From positions 1,121,001 through 1,185,000 of the forward strand of contig NC_088305.1 of assembly GCF_032854445.1 (NCBI RefSeq): a stretch of DNA of 64,000 bases, in the 5' to 3' direction. Below are positions 36,530-51,500 of the stretch, one piece after another (position 1 is the stretch's first letter; every line of letters starts with the position of its first letter). This DNA is from Liolophura sinensis (Eukaryota > Mollusca > Polyplacophora > Chitonida > Chitonidae). A program made the translations under genes and the position numbers. The notes below the pieces were generated by a model, which did no database searches, had not been told where the DNA came from, and saw only the letters and a list, made by a program, of their open reading frames with translations.

Positions 36530-39500
36530 CTGAATACACAACAATAAAGTGTACAGTGTGTATTTATTTATTTATGTGCTTCAAGTTTTCCACGGTCAGT
36601 TTTATGAGTGGGGGAAGCTGCTAGGTGCTGTCGACCAAGGCATTATAGACAATGAGAGCGGGGCAATCCAAAAATATGAATTCCTTGTTCAAGGCAGAAT
36701 GTTCACATAGGAGGCCATCACAAATTTAAAACATGTAGACCAACACGGCAGCAAATTAGCAAGTATACTTACCCACAAGGAAAACATCTTTCTTTCCACT
36801 TGGGCTTGAAATCTGTAAAGAGAATGATCAACCACATCTTTAATCTTTTGGTTTGATTGTTCAAGTATATTTCACTTCTACATGAATGATGCCAGATGGC
36901 AATCAGGTTTAATGCAGGGGGAGAAAACCCGGTTAACCCTACATACCTAAAGCCACAGATGAATTTGCGTGGAGGGAGGGAGGAAGGGGGGAGGACTTGG
37001 GAAGACCACCCATTGCATATGTAGTGGGTCAAAAAGCGACACATTAGCCAAGGGAACCAATGAGGGGACCAGTCACATCTGTATAGTATATCAGAAAGTG
37101 TCACAAGACACTTCCCAGTGCAACACTGTGACCTCTGACCTCATTATGTGTGATGTGCACAAGGTGTATTTACGCTATGTGAAATTCCTCGAACATTTCG
37201 CACTGAGAAAATCGAATTTCAGTGCAGTTTATGCATTTTGAATTTGAGTTTTGGAGAGAAAACTGTCTGATATAAGGGCTTCACAAAAAGTTGAACTTTA
37301 TCAACCAGTAATGATTGCAAGGGAGCATAACCCAAACCGCAACCAAAAATAAATGTGATATAGCGCAATTTAGCGTAGTAAACTGTAGCGGGAGCTCGGT
37401 GTAACATTACGATTTGCTGAACTGCGCATAAACTGGTTTTATCCACTGAGTGGCAGAGAAACTAAGCACATAATAGACAAGCTATATACTCAAAAGGTAG
37501 ATAAATGCACATGAATTAACAAATTAAATCACAATGAGATCAAAGTGTCCTGACACTTGAAAGCAATTCAAATAATTTTCAAAATGCAATAAGGCTATTC
37601 GAAGTTAACTTTGACAAAAAGCAAATTAATCCCAACCACTAGACAAAATTAAGCTATTCTGATAGCAAAAGGGAAAGAAACCTACCTGTACACTTTTCTC
37701 TAATTGTCTTTGTCGTCGAATCTCCTCTCTAACCTTCTTTAGTATCTCAACATGATCATCTTCCCCTACACTCAGAGCATCTGTAAACACAAAGCAAATT
37801 CACAACCTTCAACTATGAAGACGAGATTTTTCTTTAGTCTCTCTAATTGATCATCTTTCCTTATGGCCAGCACATCTATCAACACAAAGCAAACCCACAA
37901 CCTTCAACATGAAGACAAGATTTTTCTTTAGTCTCTCTAATTGATCATCTTTCCTTATGGCCAGCACATCTATCAACACAAAGCAAATCCACAACCTCCA
38001 ACTATGAAGACGAGATTTTTCTTTAGTCTCTCTAATTGATCATCTTTCCTTATGGCCAGCACATCTATCAACACAAAGCAAGTCCACAACCTTCAACATG
38101 AAGACGAGATTTTTCTTTAGTCTCTCTAATTGATCATCTTTCCTTATGGCCAGCACATCTATCAACACAAAGCAAATCCACAACCTTCAACTATGAAGAC
38201 GAGATTTTTCTTTAGTCTCTCTAACTGATCATCTTTCCTTATGGCCAGCACATCTATCAACACAAAGCAAATCCACAACCTCCAACTATGAAGATGAGAT
38301 TTTTCTTTAGCCTCTCTAATTGATCATCTTTCCTTATGGCCAGCACATCTATCAACACAAAGCAAATCCACAACCTCCAACTATGAAGACGAGATTTTTC
38401 TTTAGTCTCTCTAATTGATCATTTTCCCTTATGGCCAGCACATCTATCAACACAAAGCAAATCCACAACCTTCAACTATGAAGATGAGATTTTTCTTTAG
38501 TCTCTCTAATTGATCATCTTCCCTTATTGCCAGCACTTCTATCAACACAAAGCAAATCCACAACCTTCAACTATGAAGATGAGATTTTTCTTTAGTCTCT
38601 CCAATTGATCATCTTCCCTTATGGCCAGCACTTCTATCAACACAAAGCAAATCCACAACCTTCAACTATGAAGATGAGATTTTTCTTTAGTCTCTCTAAT
38701 TGATCATCTTCCCTTATGGCCAGCACTTCTATCAACACAAAGCAAATCCACAACCTTCAACTATGAAGACGAGATTTTTCTTTAGTCTCTCTAATTGATC
38801 ATCTTTCCTTCTGGCCAGCACATCTATCAACACAAAGCAAATCCACAACCTCCAACTATGAAGACGAGATTTTTCTTTAGTCTCTCTAATTGGTCATCTT
38901 TCCTTATGGCCAGCACTTCTATCAACACAAAGCAAATCCACAACCTTCAACTATGAAGACGAGATTTTTCTTTAGTCTCTCTAATTGATCATCTTTCCTT
39001 ATGGCCAGCACATCTATCAACACAAAGCAAATCCACAACCTTCAACTATGAAGACGAGATTTTTCTTTAGTCTCTCTAATTGATCATCTTTCCTTATGGC
39101 CAGCACATCTATCAACACAAAGCAAATCCACAACCTCCAACTATGAAGACGAGATTTTTCTTTAGTCTCTCTAATTGATCATTTTCCCTTATGGCCAGCA
39201 CATCTATCAACACAAAGCAAATCCACAACCTTCAACTATGAAGATGAGATTTTTCTTTAGTCTCTCTAAATTGATCATCTTCCCTTATGGCCAGCACTTC
39301 TATCAACACAAAGCAAATCCACAACCTTCAACTATGAAGATGAGATTTTTCTTTAGTCTCTCTAACTGATCATTTTCCCTTATGGCCAACACATCTGTCA
39401 ACACAAAGCAAATCCACAACCTTCAATTATGAAGATGAGATTTTTCTTTAGTCTCTCTAATTGATCATTTTCCCTTATCGCCAGCAGATCTATCAACACA

Positions 39501-42500
39501 AAGCAAATCCACAACCTTCAACTATGAAGACGAGATTTTTCTTTAGTCTCTCTAATTGATCATCTTTCCTTATGGCCAGCACTTCTATCAACACAAAGCA
39601 TATCCACAACCTTCAACTATGAAGACGAGATTTTTCTTTAGTCTCTCTAATTGATCATCTTTCCTTATGGCCAGCACTTCTATCAACACAAAGCAAATCC
39701 ACAACCTTCAACTATGAAGACGAGATTTTTCTTTAGTCTCTCTAATTGATCATTTTCCCTTATGGCCAGCACATCTATCAACACAAAGCAAATCCACAAC
39801 CTCCAACTATGAAGACAAGATTTTTCTTTAGTCTCTCTAATCGATCATCTTTCCTTATGGCCAGCACATCTATCAACACAAAGCATATCCACAACCTTCA
39901 ACTATGAAGACGAGATTTTTCTTTAGTCTCTCTAACTGATCATCTTTCCTTCTGGCCAGCACATCTATCAACACAAAGCAAATCCACAACCTCCAACTAT
40001 GAAGATGAGATTTTTCTTTAGTCTCTCTAATTGATCATTTTCCCTTATGGCCAGCACATCTATCAACACAAAGCAAATCCACAACCTTCAACTATGAAGA
40101 CCAGATTTTTCTTTAGTCTCTCTAATTGATAATTTTCCTTATGGCCAGCACATCTACCAACACAAAACAAATCCACAACCTTCAACTATGAAGACCAGAT
40201 TTTTCTTTAGTCTCTCTAATTGATCATCTTCCCTTATGGCTAGTACATCTATCAACACAGTCAACACAAAGCAAATTCACAATCTTCAGCTATGAAGAAA
40301 AGACTATTCTTTAGTCTCTCTAATTGATCATTTTCCTTATGGCCAGCACATCTATCAACACAAAGCAAATCCACAACCTTCAACTATGAAGACGAGATTT
40401 TTCTTTAGTCTCTCTAATTGATCATTTTCCCTTATGGCCAGCACATCTATCAACACAAAGCAAATCCACAACCTTCAACTATGAAGACGAGATTTTTCTT
40501 TAGTCTCTCTAATTGATCATTTTCCCTTATGGCCAGCACATCTATCAACACAAAGCAAATCCACAACCTTCAACTATGAAGACCAGATTTTTCTTTAGTC
40601 TCTCTAATTGATCATCTTCCCTTATGGCTAGTACATCTATCAACACAGTCAACACAAAGCAAATTCACAATCTTCAGCTATGAAGAAAAGACTATTCTTT
40701 AGTCTCTCTAACTGATCATCTTTCCTTATGGCTGGAGAATCTATCAACACAAAGCAAATCCACAACCTCCAACTATGAAGACAAGACTTTCAAATTCAAA
40801 TGAATGTGTCAGCTTATATCAACTCCTAAATGTTTACCCTGTCCAACATAAAACATCACAGGGCCCTGCATGGCCAAGTGGTTAACATGCTAGGAGACTC
40901 TCATCAATGTGGTCACTGTGTGTTCAAGTCCACGTCATACTGGTTTCCCCTCCTTTAGTATGATTGAATGTCTGCCAGCATCCTGCAGATGGTCGTGGAC
41001 TTTGACCTGTTCCTCGAACCATAAGTGAAATGTTTGGTATAAAACTCCAATCAAATAAATAAATAAAACATAAATGAACCTAATGTATATGGTAGCACAG
41101 TGTTAAAACTCATTTTGTTCAATATACTGACCGCCATTGTATAAGGGAAATATTCTTCAATATAGGGTAAACCACCAATCAAATAAATACATAAGAAATC
41201 AAAATGCTGTACCTTGATTGTGACTGAAAGGAACAGTAGCGGGTGGGTCTGGAAAAGAGGAATCTGGGTGACCATCAGCCACAGAACTGGGGCCTACTGT
41301 CACAGAACTGGGCTCCGCAGTCACAGAATTGGGGTCTACAGCGACAGCACCATGGATATTCTCATAACCGTTCACAGAGTCACTGTCTTGAATCACAGAA
41401 TCACAGTCTGAATCCTCATCTGAAACACTCCTGTCGTCCCCATAAGGCTGCAAATGATTCTGAAACCCAGTCTCACTTGTAACACTCACATCAGTCTCCT
41501 GGGCCTGACTACTTTCTGTGTCTGAAGGAGATAAAACTGAGGGGATAGTAGTTTCCTCAGAGCTGGTTGCTATGGTAATGCCGTTGTTGATGTCAACATC
41601 GTTCAGAGACACTGGAACTGGCACCCACTTCAGCTTAGTGCTCTTTACGTCTGTGGTTGTTACCTCTCGTTCAACTGTTCCAACTATGGAGTCAGTTGCT
41701 GTGGTAACTGGTTCATCACATGACTCTCGGCAGGTTATGATGTACTCCGTCATCGCCCTACGATTCTCATATATCACGAACTCATTGAAGTCTCTAGGAC
41801 AGCCCTGCGGAGCCAAACACAAAGTTACAACCACAAACTGTATAAAATGACCTAAAATTTCACAAATAACCAAGTTGGACATATTGCCAGATACTGAGAG
41901 TTCTACTGATCTCAGAAAGGTGTTTTAAGGTTTGTGTGGAACGTGGGATTATATCCTACAGCAGAAATGCAAGGTGTGACCCCATGAGTAATATTTTTGT
42001 AAACTTATCATCCTCTACACAGTAAAACTGCACTTTTGGTGATTTATCATTTTTATTTCATTTATTTTATTATTTATCTATTTGACTACTGTTTGACTAC
42101 TAACACCACACACTACAGTTTCCCCCCTCAGGCATGCCAGGTGGAGGTAAACTGGAGTGTCCTAACTTACTGAGGACTCTACATAGGACTGACAAAGTTG
42201 TCATTGACAAAAATAGTTATTCAGTGTATAATTTGGGATTTGGACATTTGTTTAAATGTACAGTGTAAACATAGATTATACCACCAATTACAAGCTGTTT
42301 CATGATTATGTAGTTCTGTTAGTTGGGGCCAATCTCACAAAGCTTCTGAACCCAACTAACAGACATTAGAGGGTCATGTAGCCAACTAACAGACATTGGA
42401 GGGTCATGCAGCCTACTAACAGATATTAAAGGGTAATGCAGCTGGTTAACAGACATTAGAGGGTCATGTAGCCTGCTAACAGACATTGGAGGGTCATGCA

Positions 42501-45500
42501 GCCGGCTAACAGACATTACAGGGTCATGTAGTCGACTACTGTAAGCATGACAAAAAGTGATTACGCTATTTCACAAAAATGAAACCCTCTACAGCATTCT
42601 GGCTAATGATGGTAATTGTTAAATTAGCTTCAAAATATAAATCAACTAAACTACCAGGTATAAAAAAAAAACTCCGCAAAAATTTTTTGTTTTCGACACA
42701 GCCTGTAGAAAAGTTGATTTGTTCTATTGATTTACTTACCGTATACAGATGTGACTAATGATTTCAGGCTAAGGATTTCATGCTAACTTTTAACATCCAA
42801 AACAAAGAACTTTAGACTTTAGCGGGTCATTCAACCGACTAACAGCCAAACATTTTATCTGTGAATGGTAGATCCAGGGTCAATCCTGGGTCAGGGTCAC
42901 ACGTAAGACCTTAAAAGAGGAAATTGTTACTTCCTTACTTGGCATTCAGCATTAAAGGGATAGTGCAATGACAGGTTGACCCATATCAGTATAATGGCTC
43001 GGGCGGGGTGGCTTACTTGCCTTCGGTAAGGCGTCTCAGTGAAGCAGCACTAGATAAAAGAGTGGTTGAAATCCATCCTGCAAAAAGATGGCACAATGCA
43101 TGCACTCTGAGGATTCCTTCATTGTCATATGATTGAAACACTGTTAAATATAACGTTAAAACCTAAGCACGCACTCACGCTTTAACAACGTACAAATCAT
43201 TTGGAGCCTTATTTTCATAAAAGTAAATGTATAAATTCCACTGAAAAAAGGCGCCTTGTTTGTTGAAAAGGTTGAAGATTTAGGGTATACCTTCACAGTA
43301 TTAACTGGATACAACAACGCATAATGTAAATCTTCCCCTTTATTAAGCTCTAACACATTTTTCTTCAGTGGAATTTATGCATACAATTATTATGAAAATG
43401 ATGCCACAATGATGTGTTTATGTCACAAGATGCAAGATTCCAAAAACTGGGCAAATTATTTCACTACACCTCATAGTTCTCTCGGAAAGTTTGTTTCAGA
43501 AGCAGTGGACAAGGTTGAAGAATTCAGGTATATGTACCTTCACTGAATCATAAAATTTCCTGCCACCAGAGGGCTTTTCTTTAGCAGGTTCTCTTTTCAG
43601 AGCTGAATCACTTTGTCCTCTAGGATAGACCTATAAAACAGAGGAAAGAAACATCCACTTGCATCAGAAGAGTTTCAACATAACACCCGTCTGGTGTTAC
43701 TGCTTTTAACTTATGCTAAACAATACATGCAGTGTTTTATAACTCTTTAAATTTACCTTAATGGGATACAGAATCGATTCTGATTGGGTGGTGTGAGAAA
43801 TAGGCATGTTCAGGTTATGCACAGCCTATTTCCTTTTTTTTTTAGTTTTTGATACAAACAATCTGTAAGTCTTACATATGACAATATCACATTGCAAACG
43901 TGTGCTTTGCAGACAAGGTTCCCCTTCTACTGGGTTACCCATGTTAACACGTGGAGTTAATGAGACAGTCACAATGTCTGATTCTGTCAACCTGACCACA
44001 GAGTTTGCGGAACAGATACATGCTTACATGATTAGCACTACATGCTAAAAGGATGCATGGTCTCAAATCAGGACAGTGACAGACTTCTGTGATGGTGGTG
44101 CATCTTTGAACACTGTAGGTGGGGGGAGGAAAATGGCTTCAGTCCATGTACTCTAGCCATGTGTGCAAAATTAGGCCGTCTTTTTGCCATCTTGACTGTG
44201 AAAACTGCTCAATGCTACGAGTATATTTTCGACTACAATCCTACAAAAATTTGAGTATTGGTACCAGAAAAAGACAAAACTGAGTTTTTGTAATCCGTCA
44301 GGGCTTTAGGTTCAACTGGAATCTGGGAATCTGCTACATGCCATGACTTCCATACAGCAAATTTACGGGAATCTAATTGGATTCCCAGATGAAAGTCACA
44401 AAAATAATGTTCAAAATGACCAAGTTTTCTCAAGCTTCCAATTCGTAACTATACTTCTTCTCAGTCAAACTTTTTACGTTATTTTGAATGGGCGTTGTTG
44501 TTGCTCGTGACTTTCAAAAGATACATTGGAACGTGTACACTGATGAACAGAGTTCAAAATAAACTGTGAACTAATTTTTAAATGAATCACTGAACTGTTG
44601 GTTTTATCCTACATTACAAGTAAATTCTTTAGCATAAACTAACTGACAAATAATGAAATACAGCAGGAGTCAAAATAACTGCTGGCCTGCTGATACTGAA
44701 AACTTTGACATGGTGGCAAAAGTTGGGACTAGAAAGTCTGGCAGGCCAAGCTAAATTTGATCAGCAGAGAGGGAAAATAAGGGCTTTAAATCTGTACACA
44801 AACTCTGATGAATTAGGGTGTGGTGGGTAAACAAAGTGGGAGTTCATTCGTCTTTAGTTTAATCGATCTTTGGCAACCCGGAAAAGTGAAAGTTTCTGGT
44901 GAACGTTGCTATGATACAGGCTATCCCATTGGCTGCGTCTCTCCTGGGGAATAATGAGTCCTTGGTTTTTAGCTGAATTTTACCACTGAATACCCAGTCT
45001 AAAATCAACGTGTATAAATCCCTGAACATATCAATCAAATGTCACAAAAAAAAGACTCCTTAGTGGACTTGTAGGGTGGATGAATCAATCAGAATCAAAT
45101 GTGTGACATGAAAAATGCAAAATTTTAGGTAAAATACAGTTGTACAGACCAGCTGATATATGCTGTGTTCATTTCAAGAATTACATGTACCTTTGTGTCT
45201 CCCAGGACAACTCTACACTTCAGGATGCAGACAGTTTGTTCTTTACTCTTCACATACTGAAGACACTTCCTGGGATTGTCACTGAAAAGTGAAAAGCAAA
45301 CATTTTATTCATCTACATCTAGCAGTACGGTTAACAGTGCTCATTCATGTCGTCTAACCTCTTGTCTTCCATTAATAAAAAAATTTGCGAAAATTTGCCA
45401 GTCATTTGCCGTTCAGTTCTTTACCTTGGTTTCCTCCAGCCAAATACAAATAGTCAATTCCTCAGTACGGCATTTCAATATTAAACTATACATATTTACA

Positions 45501-48500
45501 TATTTGCATCACAAATATTATCTAAATCACCGAAACACTTCAGTGGAATGCACGCATACATGTATACCCCAAGGTCATCGTCACAGTTGTAAGAGATAGT
45601 GTGTTCTCTCCCAAAATCTCCCTTTCTGCTCAGTCAGAATTCAGATTCTCCTCACAGACAACTCACTTACCTGAAGTATATCCCTCTCCCAAAATCTCCC
45701 TTTCTGCTCAGACGTTGATCTAGACTCTCCTCACAGACAACTCACTTACCTGAAGTATATCCCTCGCCCAAAATGTCCCTTCCTGCTCAGATGTTGATCC
45801 AGACCGTCCTCACAGACAACTCACTTACCTGAAGTATATCCCTCTTCCAAAATGTCCCTTTCTACTCAGACGTTGATCCAGGTTCTCCTCACAGACAACT
45901 TCCTTGGCCACTTTAGTCCCATGGTACAAATATCGCTCATTGATGGCAAACCCTGCACACAAATACATGAAGAGTAAACTACTGCTTATACAGCCTGGTA
46001 TGTTACTTGATCATAAATATACGTAGAATTCATTACAATTTTTTAAGCTCCAAGGATTCCTCATTCTACATTCTAGATTTTCTTTGTTATTTGATTGATT
46101 GAATGAATGATTGATTGATTGCCCTTAAATGTCATTCTCAATAATACTTCATTATATGACAGCAGCTGACATTACCTTCAATATACTGCATATGACAGGA
46201 GCTAATGTCAATCCTCAACATATTATTCTGTCTAATATATTATTCTAAAACTTTCTGCCTTCAACGGTCTTCCTGTAATTCTTAAGTGTTATCCCATGCT
46301 TTTCTAGCATATTCTGTGAGCATCATTCTGTGTGGGCTTCAAACTAAGCCTTTTTTTTGAAGCCCTAAAATTGGCAAACCCAACCAATGTATAGTAAATG
46401 ACCTAAAGTTTCGCAAGTGAATTACTGTCTTTTATTTTCACACGATCTGAGTTGGCGGCAAAATGACAAGAAGAGAGCGATTAACCCCAGATTGTTTCAT
46501 TACCCTGCACGGGCACTTGATAGCTCTGACTGCTAATCCTTGCCACGTGGGGTCAAGTCACTGACACTGAGGTGTGCAGGTCACCCGACTAGTAGGCCTA
46601 CATGTACATCTCTAAACATACCCATGAATGAAACCGAAGAAAGTATCAAGACAGGAAATGTCAATTACAAATCTTGAAATTCCAAACACTGTCTTAAAGC
46701 ATGCATAACAACTGTGAATGCCAAAGTTAGGCCTACATGGAAGTCACTACACACGGTCATCTGGTGAAAGGTTGTCTGCTGAGAGCCCTCATAATGCAAT
46801 GAATATATGTACAAATGTATTTCAGTTAAAGGCGAATTTCACTGAGAAATATCTGTCACCAGCTTCCCATGTCCAGGTACATGTAATTCCAAAATGTATG
46901 TCAGTCTGGATGCGTGTTTTGTTTTGTTCCAATCAGAACTGTCCTCCTGTTGCAGGGGAGTTACCTGTTCTGGCGTTATGAAATCAGGAACCCTCGATTA
47001 AACATAGAAAACGCAGTTTCCAAAAACTACCACGATTAACTTTGATCAAGGTGCGCCTTTGGTGAAGTAAACCGTTATGTACTAAATTCATTATGATTAA
47101 AACTGAGGAAAATATGAATTGTTGGTGGCAGGAGCATAGACTGACAGCTAAGTGAAGCGTGGGCTTGTTTATTACATTACGGAACTGTTCATATAACCCC
47201 CTGACCAAAGCCGATGCACTCCCGCGGCGCCAAGTCTGTAAGAACCACAATCAACCCAGTGATTCTCAGGGCAAAACTTTAGGTCATTTACCATAGTTTA
47301 TCCCCAAAATCAAATCAAAAGGTGCATAAAATGCACTGAAGTTGTCACATGTATGATGATGATGATGGTCAGGTTCACTGGTGAAGCCAACCTGAATGGC
47401 TGGAGTAAACCACTAACCTTTGTTAAGTATCTGTGGTCGGCAAACCAGCGAAAGCTGGCTTCAAACATGAGACAAGGGCCTGAAGTCTGGAGCAAAAATG
47501 ATGCCTTACACAATAAATCATTTTACACGACTTATCAGATAATATAATATATAAGAACTCTCTGTCGGAGACTCATGAATGCTAACTACAGTTGGCTGCA
47601 GCCAGTACCTGCAGTACTTTTTGAGATACCACCTCTATCATTTACTGTACGGTAACATTGTTTTCCCCATTATTGGACACTCATACTTCCAAACTCACCA
47701 TTTCGTCTATTGTCCATGTGTTCTTTTTCTTTCCTGTAACGATCCAACAACATGAAATTCTGCAATCTTTCAATTGACACCACACTGAGAGAAGCCTTCG
47801 AAAATTCCCTACAAATAGTGTCATATTCTGCAACCCCAGGAGACAGTGTGACAAGCACGTAGTCCGCATGTGGAGCATCCGACCCACGCGCCTCACAGTC
47901 CCACGTTTCTGGTATACCATTATCATCTAGTGGAGACGGTACGAGGCACATCTCTACGTCGATGTTGTCATCCTGCAGGACGTCCTGCTCAAACTGAAGA
48001 TGAGACGCAGGGCTACACTGTTTCCCTTTAAGAACTTCAGCTAGCTCAGGATTGACAGAATCGCCATCAAGAAAAGCCACAGCCTTGTCGGAATACTTCT
48101 CCTGTGCTGCTCTGCGAGATTTCCTCTGCAGCTGCCTTTTTCTCCGTCTCGACTCCACCCCGGACAGTTGTTGTGGCCTAGTCGTTTGCAACTCTAACAC
48201 CTTCTTTAGCTCCTCACTTTTCTCCTCATCAGATGAGGTGCTCCGATCACTGTCCATGTCCACGCAAGGCCAGCTGTCAGCACTGATCCCCTCAACCTAT
48301 ACCAGCAATACAAAACAACAACTGTGGAAAGGCTGTACGTACTGATTTATTGATTTCATTATGTTTATTTGATTGTTGCTTAACTTTATGATGCACTTTA
48401 TCTAATGGAAGTCAGATTAAGGGGCGATGGAAACTGCTGTGACAACAGCGAAATTCATAAATATCCCTGTCCAAGACAGGATTTCAACCCACACCTTATG

Positions 48501-51500
48501 TTACCTGGCAACTGGAAGACAAACATCTTAACTACCCAGTCAGGGCCTGCAGTGGCCTGAGTAGTTAGCCTGGCAGTGAGACCCAGGGGTTCAGGGGTCC
48601 AGCTCATTTTCACTTCTCTCCGGTCATATATGGGGAAGGTCAGTCAGCAACCTGCAAACCGTTTCCTCCTACCATAATGCTGGCTGTCGTATTACAAAAG
48701 TGAAACATTCTTGAGTCTGGCATAAAACACTAATCGAATAAATAACTACCCAGTCACAACTCGCTCCAAATTTATTACACATACATGCACAGTACATTAA
48801 ATTTCACACTAGAATAAGCTGCACATTTCGCTTGATTCTAAAACTGAATGTAACACAAATTAACAAGGTTCTGAGTAAACTCTGCAATTTTTCTCCATGC
48901 TCAATTTCTTCATTGTTTATTTACTCTACAATCTTTTAGTAAAACTTTTATTCAAGAATATTTCTCTTTTGTGACTGCGGCCAGCATTATTGTGGGTAAA
49001 AAGACAGGTAGATATTGGGGATCATGGGCAGGTTGCTGCCAGACCTTCCCACTTACAACTGGAAAAGAAGCCAGCTTGGGCTGGACGAGCTCAAAGCGAC
49101 TGCAGTGGTGAGAGGCTCCAGGGTCATTGAGGCTCCCTGGTCACAAGCAAGCTAAGCATGATTGCCGCAAAACTACTGATATGTCACGTGATATAACAGG
49201 ACCTATTTAGTTTGAGAATATGACAATGCTAACATTGTAAGCTACACATCACAGATTGGCCACTGCAAGCCTCACTCGCCTGTTGTTGTTGTTGGAACAG
49301 TCAGTTCATGCTTCCCTAGACTAAAGTCCCATCCAGACTATCCAACTTTTCTTGACTCAACAGCAAGTTGAATGCTGTTGAGGTAAGTTGAATGTCCGTC
49401 CATACTACAAATCAAATACTTCAACATTGTCCAACACTGCTGTCGTGTGTTGAGCTGTGGTTTTTCACCGAACTTTCAATAAATTGCAGGGAAATTTCAA
49501 TCTTTCTCTCCAGTGCATGAAACACAATGATTTTCTTTTGTCCCTGTCTTTGTAATCTTCAGAGAGAGTGTTGTACAGGCAAGTGTATCAACAAAACTGT
49601 CTCAATGTGAGATCAGTTTCTCTCTTTCCCCTTTGGCGCCGCCATTTTGCTCAGGTCACATGTATTAAGACGGTCACATTATTTCTACACATCTGCTGAT
49701 TGGCTTCTTTTACTTAACTTCACTCAACTTGTTGACAAAAAATACACATGCACATTTCCAATTCAACCGTGTTGGATAGTGTTGAGTGGTGTTGAACAAA
49801 GTTGAGAGCCCGCCCAGATTACTCAACGAGTCTTAACTTGTCCACTCAACTTTAAGGTGTCTTGTTGAGTCTACAAGAGTTGAGTGATGTTGGATAGCAT
49901 GTGGCTTAATACAATGGATTACAGCACAGAGAGCAAAAAAGGAGCAGTGACTACTTAGTTTGTGAACATCCTATTGGTGAAATCCAGTTTTTTTCAGTCA
50001 GGGTTTAATTCCCACTGTTCATGTATATGCTTAGAAAGCAGCAAGTAACATGTCCCATATGTTTATTTATTGGATTAGTGTTTTACGCCATAAAATATTT
50101 CACTCATCCACCGACTGCGAACATTATGGTGGGAGGAAACCGGGCACAGCCCGGGGGAATCCCACGACCATCCGCAAATTGCTGCAAGGCCTCCCCTCAT
50201 GCAGCCCGAGGGGAGCGTCCCCTACCTAGCACCATGGTTCAATCAGAATTCGGCTAAAAAAATGCACTCATGTTAGTTGCAATTTATGAGACATCACTGG
50301 TCTAGTATTACTCAAAACGCTTTGTTGTCATCACATTTACGACAATGATACTTTTTTTGGTATGGATACTCATCACACAGGATGGCCATTTTTCTGCCTG
50401 ACTCACCAGTTGTTGTTGTTGCTGAGTTTTAATTCCTTCCTGTTGACTTGCCCAAATTACCTCTTCTAACTGCAGCTGTGACGCCACCTCCTCATCTCGC
50501 GTCTGTACCTCTTCTCCCCCTTGGGGCACACCACCTACCTCAGCTCTCCCAGTAATGGACAGAGACTCCTCCAAGGCAGCTTTTAGTTGGGCCTCATACC
50601 ACAAGTCGTCTTCATCTGCGTAGGAATTATTTATTTATTTAATGGTTGTTTTATGCTGCTCCTGGGTCATTGTGCTGCACTCGCACACAAACCACTAGGC
50701 CACACATGGGAATTATTTATTTCATGTGATTTATTTGAATGGAAACTGGCCCCACACCCAAGAATAGGGAGTTTTGAGACTGCAGACTTTTGTAGCTGTA
50801 GGTAACAGTCCTGTTCTAACCTCTGGTCCTGTTAAACATGTTAGGCAACCTCTGCCGACATTAATTTACCAGCTTCCTCTCCAGCCGTAGGTGGGAAAGT
50901 CTGGCACAACCTGCAGGTGGTCATGGGTTTCCCCCGGGTTCTGCCCGGTTTCCTCCCACCATAATGCTGGCGGCTGAAGCATAAGTGAAATATTCTTGAA
51001 CACTACGTAAAAAAAACAATCAAATAAATAAATAAATTGATTTAACGATTACCTATCTCAGTGTTCCAGAGACGAAATGTTTTTCACATACCCATTTTAT
51101 GGTAAATGTACACAGGATTAGTTGCCACAAATGACAGGTTACAGGATGATAGGGTGCAATGGTTTAGCCAGGGGAATATATCTCACTGCCTTTGGCCTGA
51201 TTTCAAATTCTGGCTAAATCTACATGTACAGTACAGCCGAGCATTTTTTATCCATAGTGATAAAAGAGTTTGAACTGTCCTGTATTGTTCACTGTACATG
51301 TATGTGCAGTCCTAGTCATGACAGCTAAGTGATCTCTTGCCCCCCCCCCCCACCCTTCACCATCACCCCCCCCCCCCATCTAAAGTTCTCATCTAAAGTG
51401 GAATTATTTAGGACAGTCACCTGCTGAGTCAATACTTGCCATGAAATAGGTTATTTGTATGTCTGTATATGAAAATGTCTGATTTACACATGTAATCCCC

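Noticed and set aside
41214-41850. Open frames on the plus strand opposite PARP/UBA exon 7
   Set aside because: Shadows of a long, low-complexity coding exon on the other strand, without motifs.
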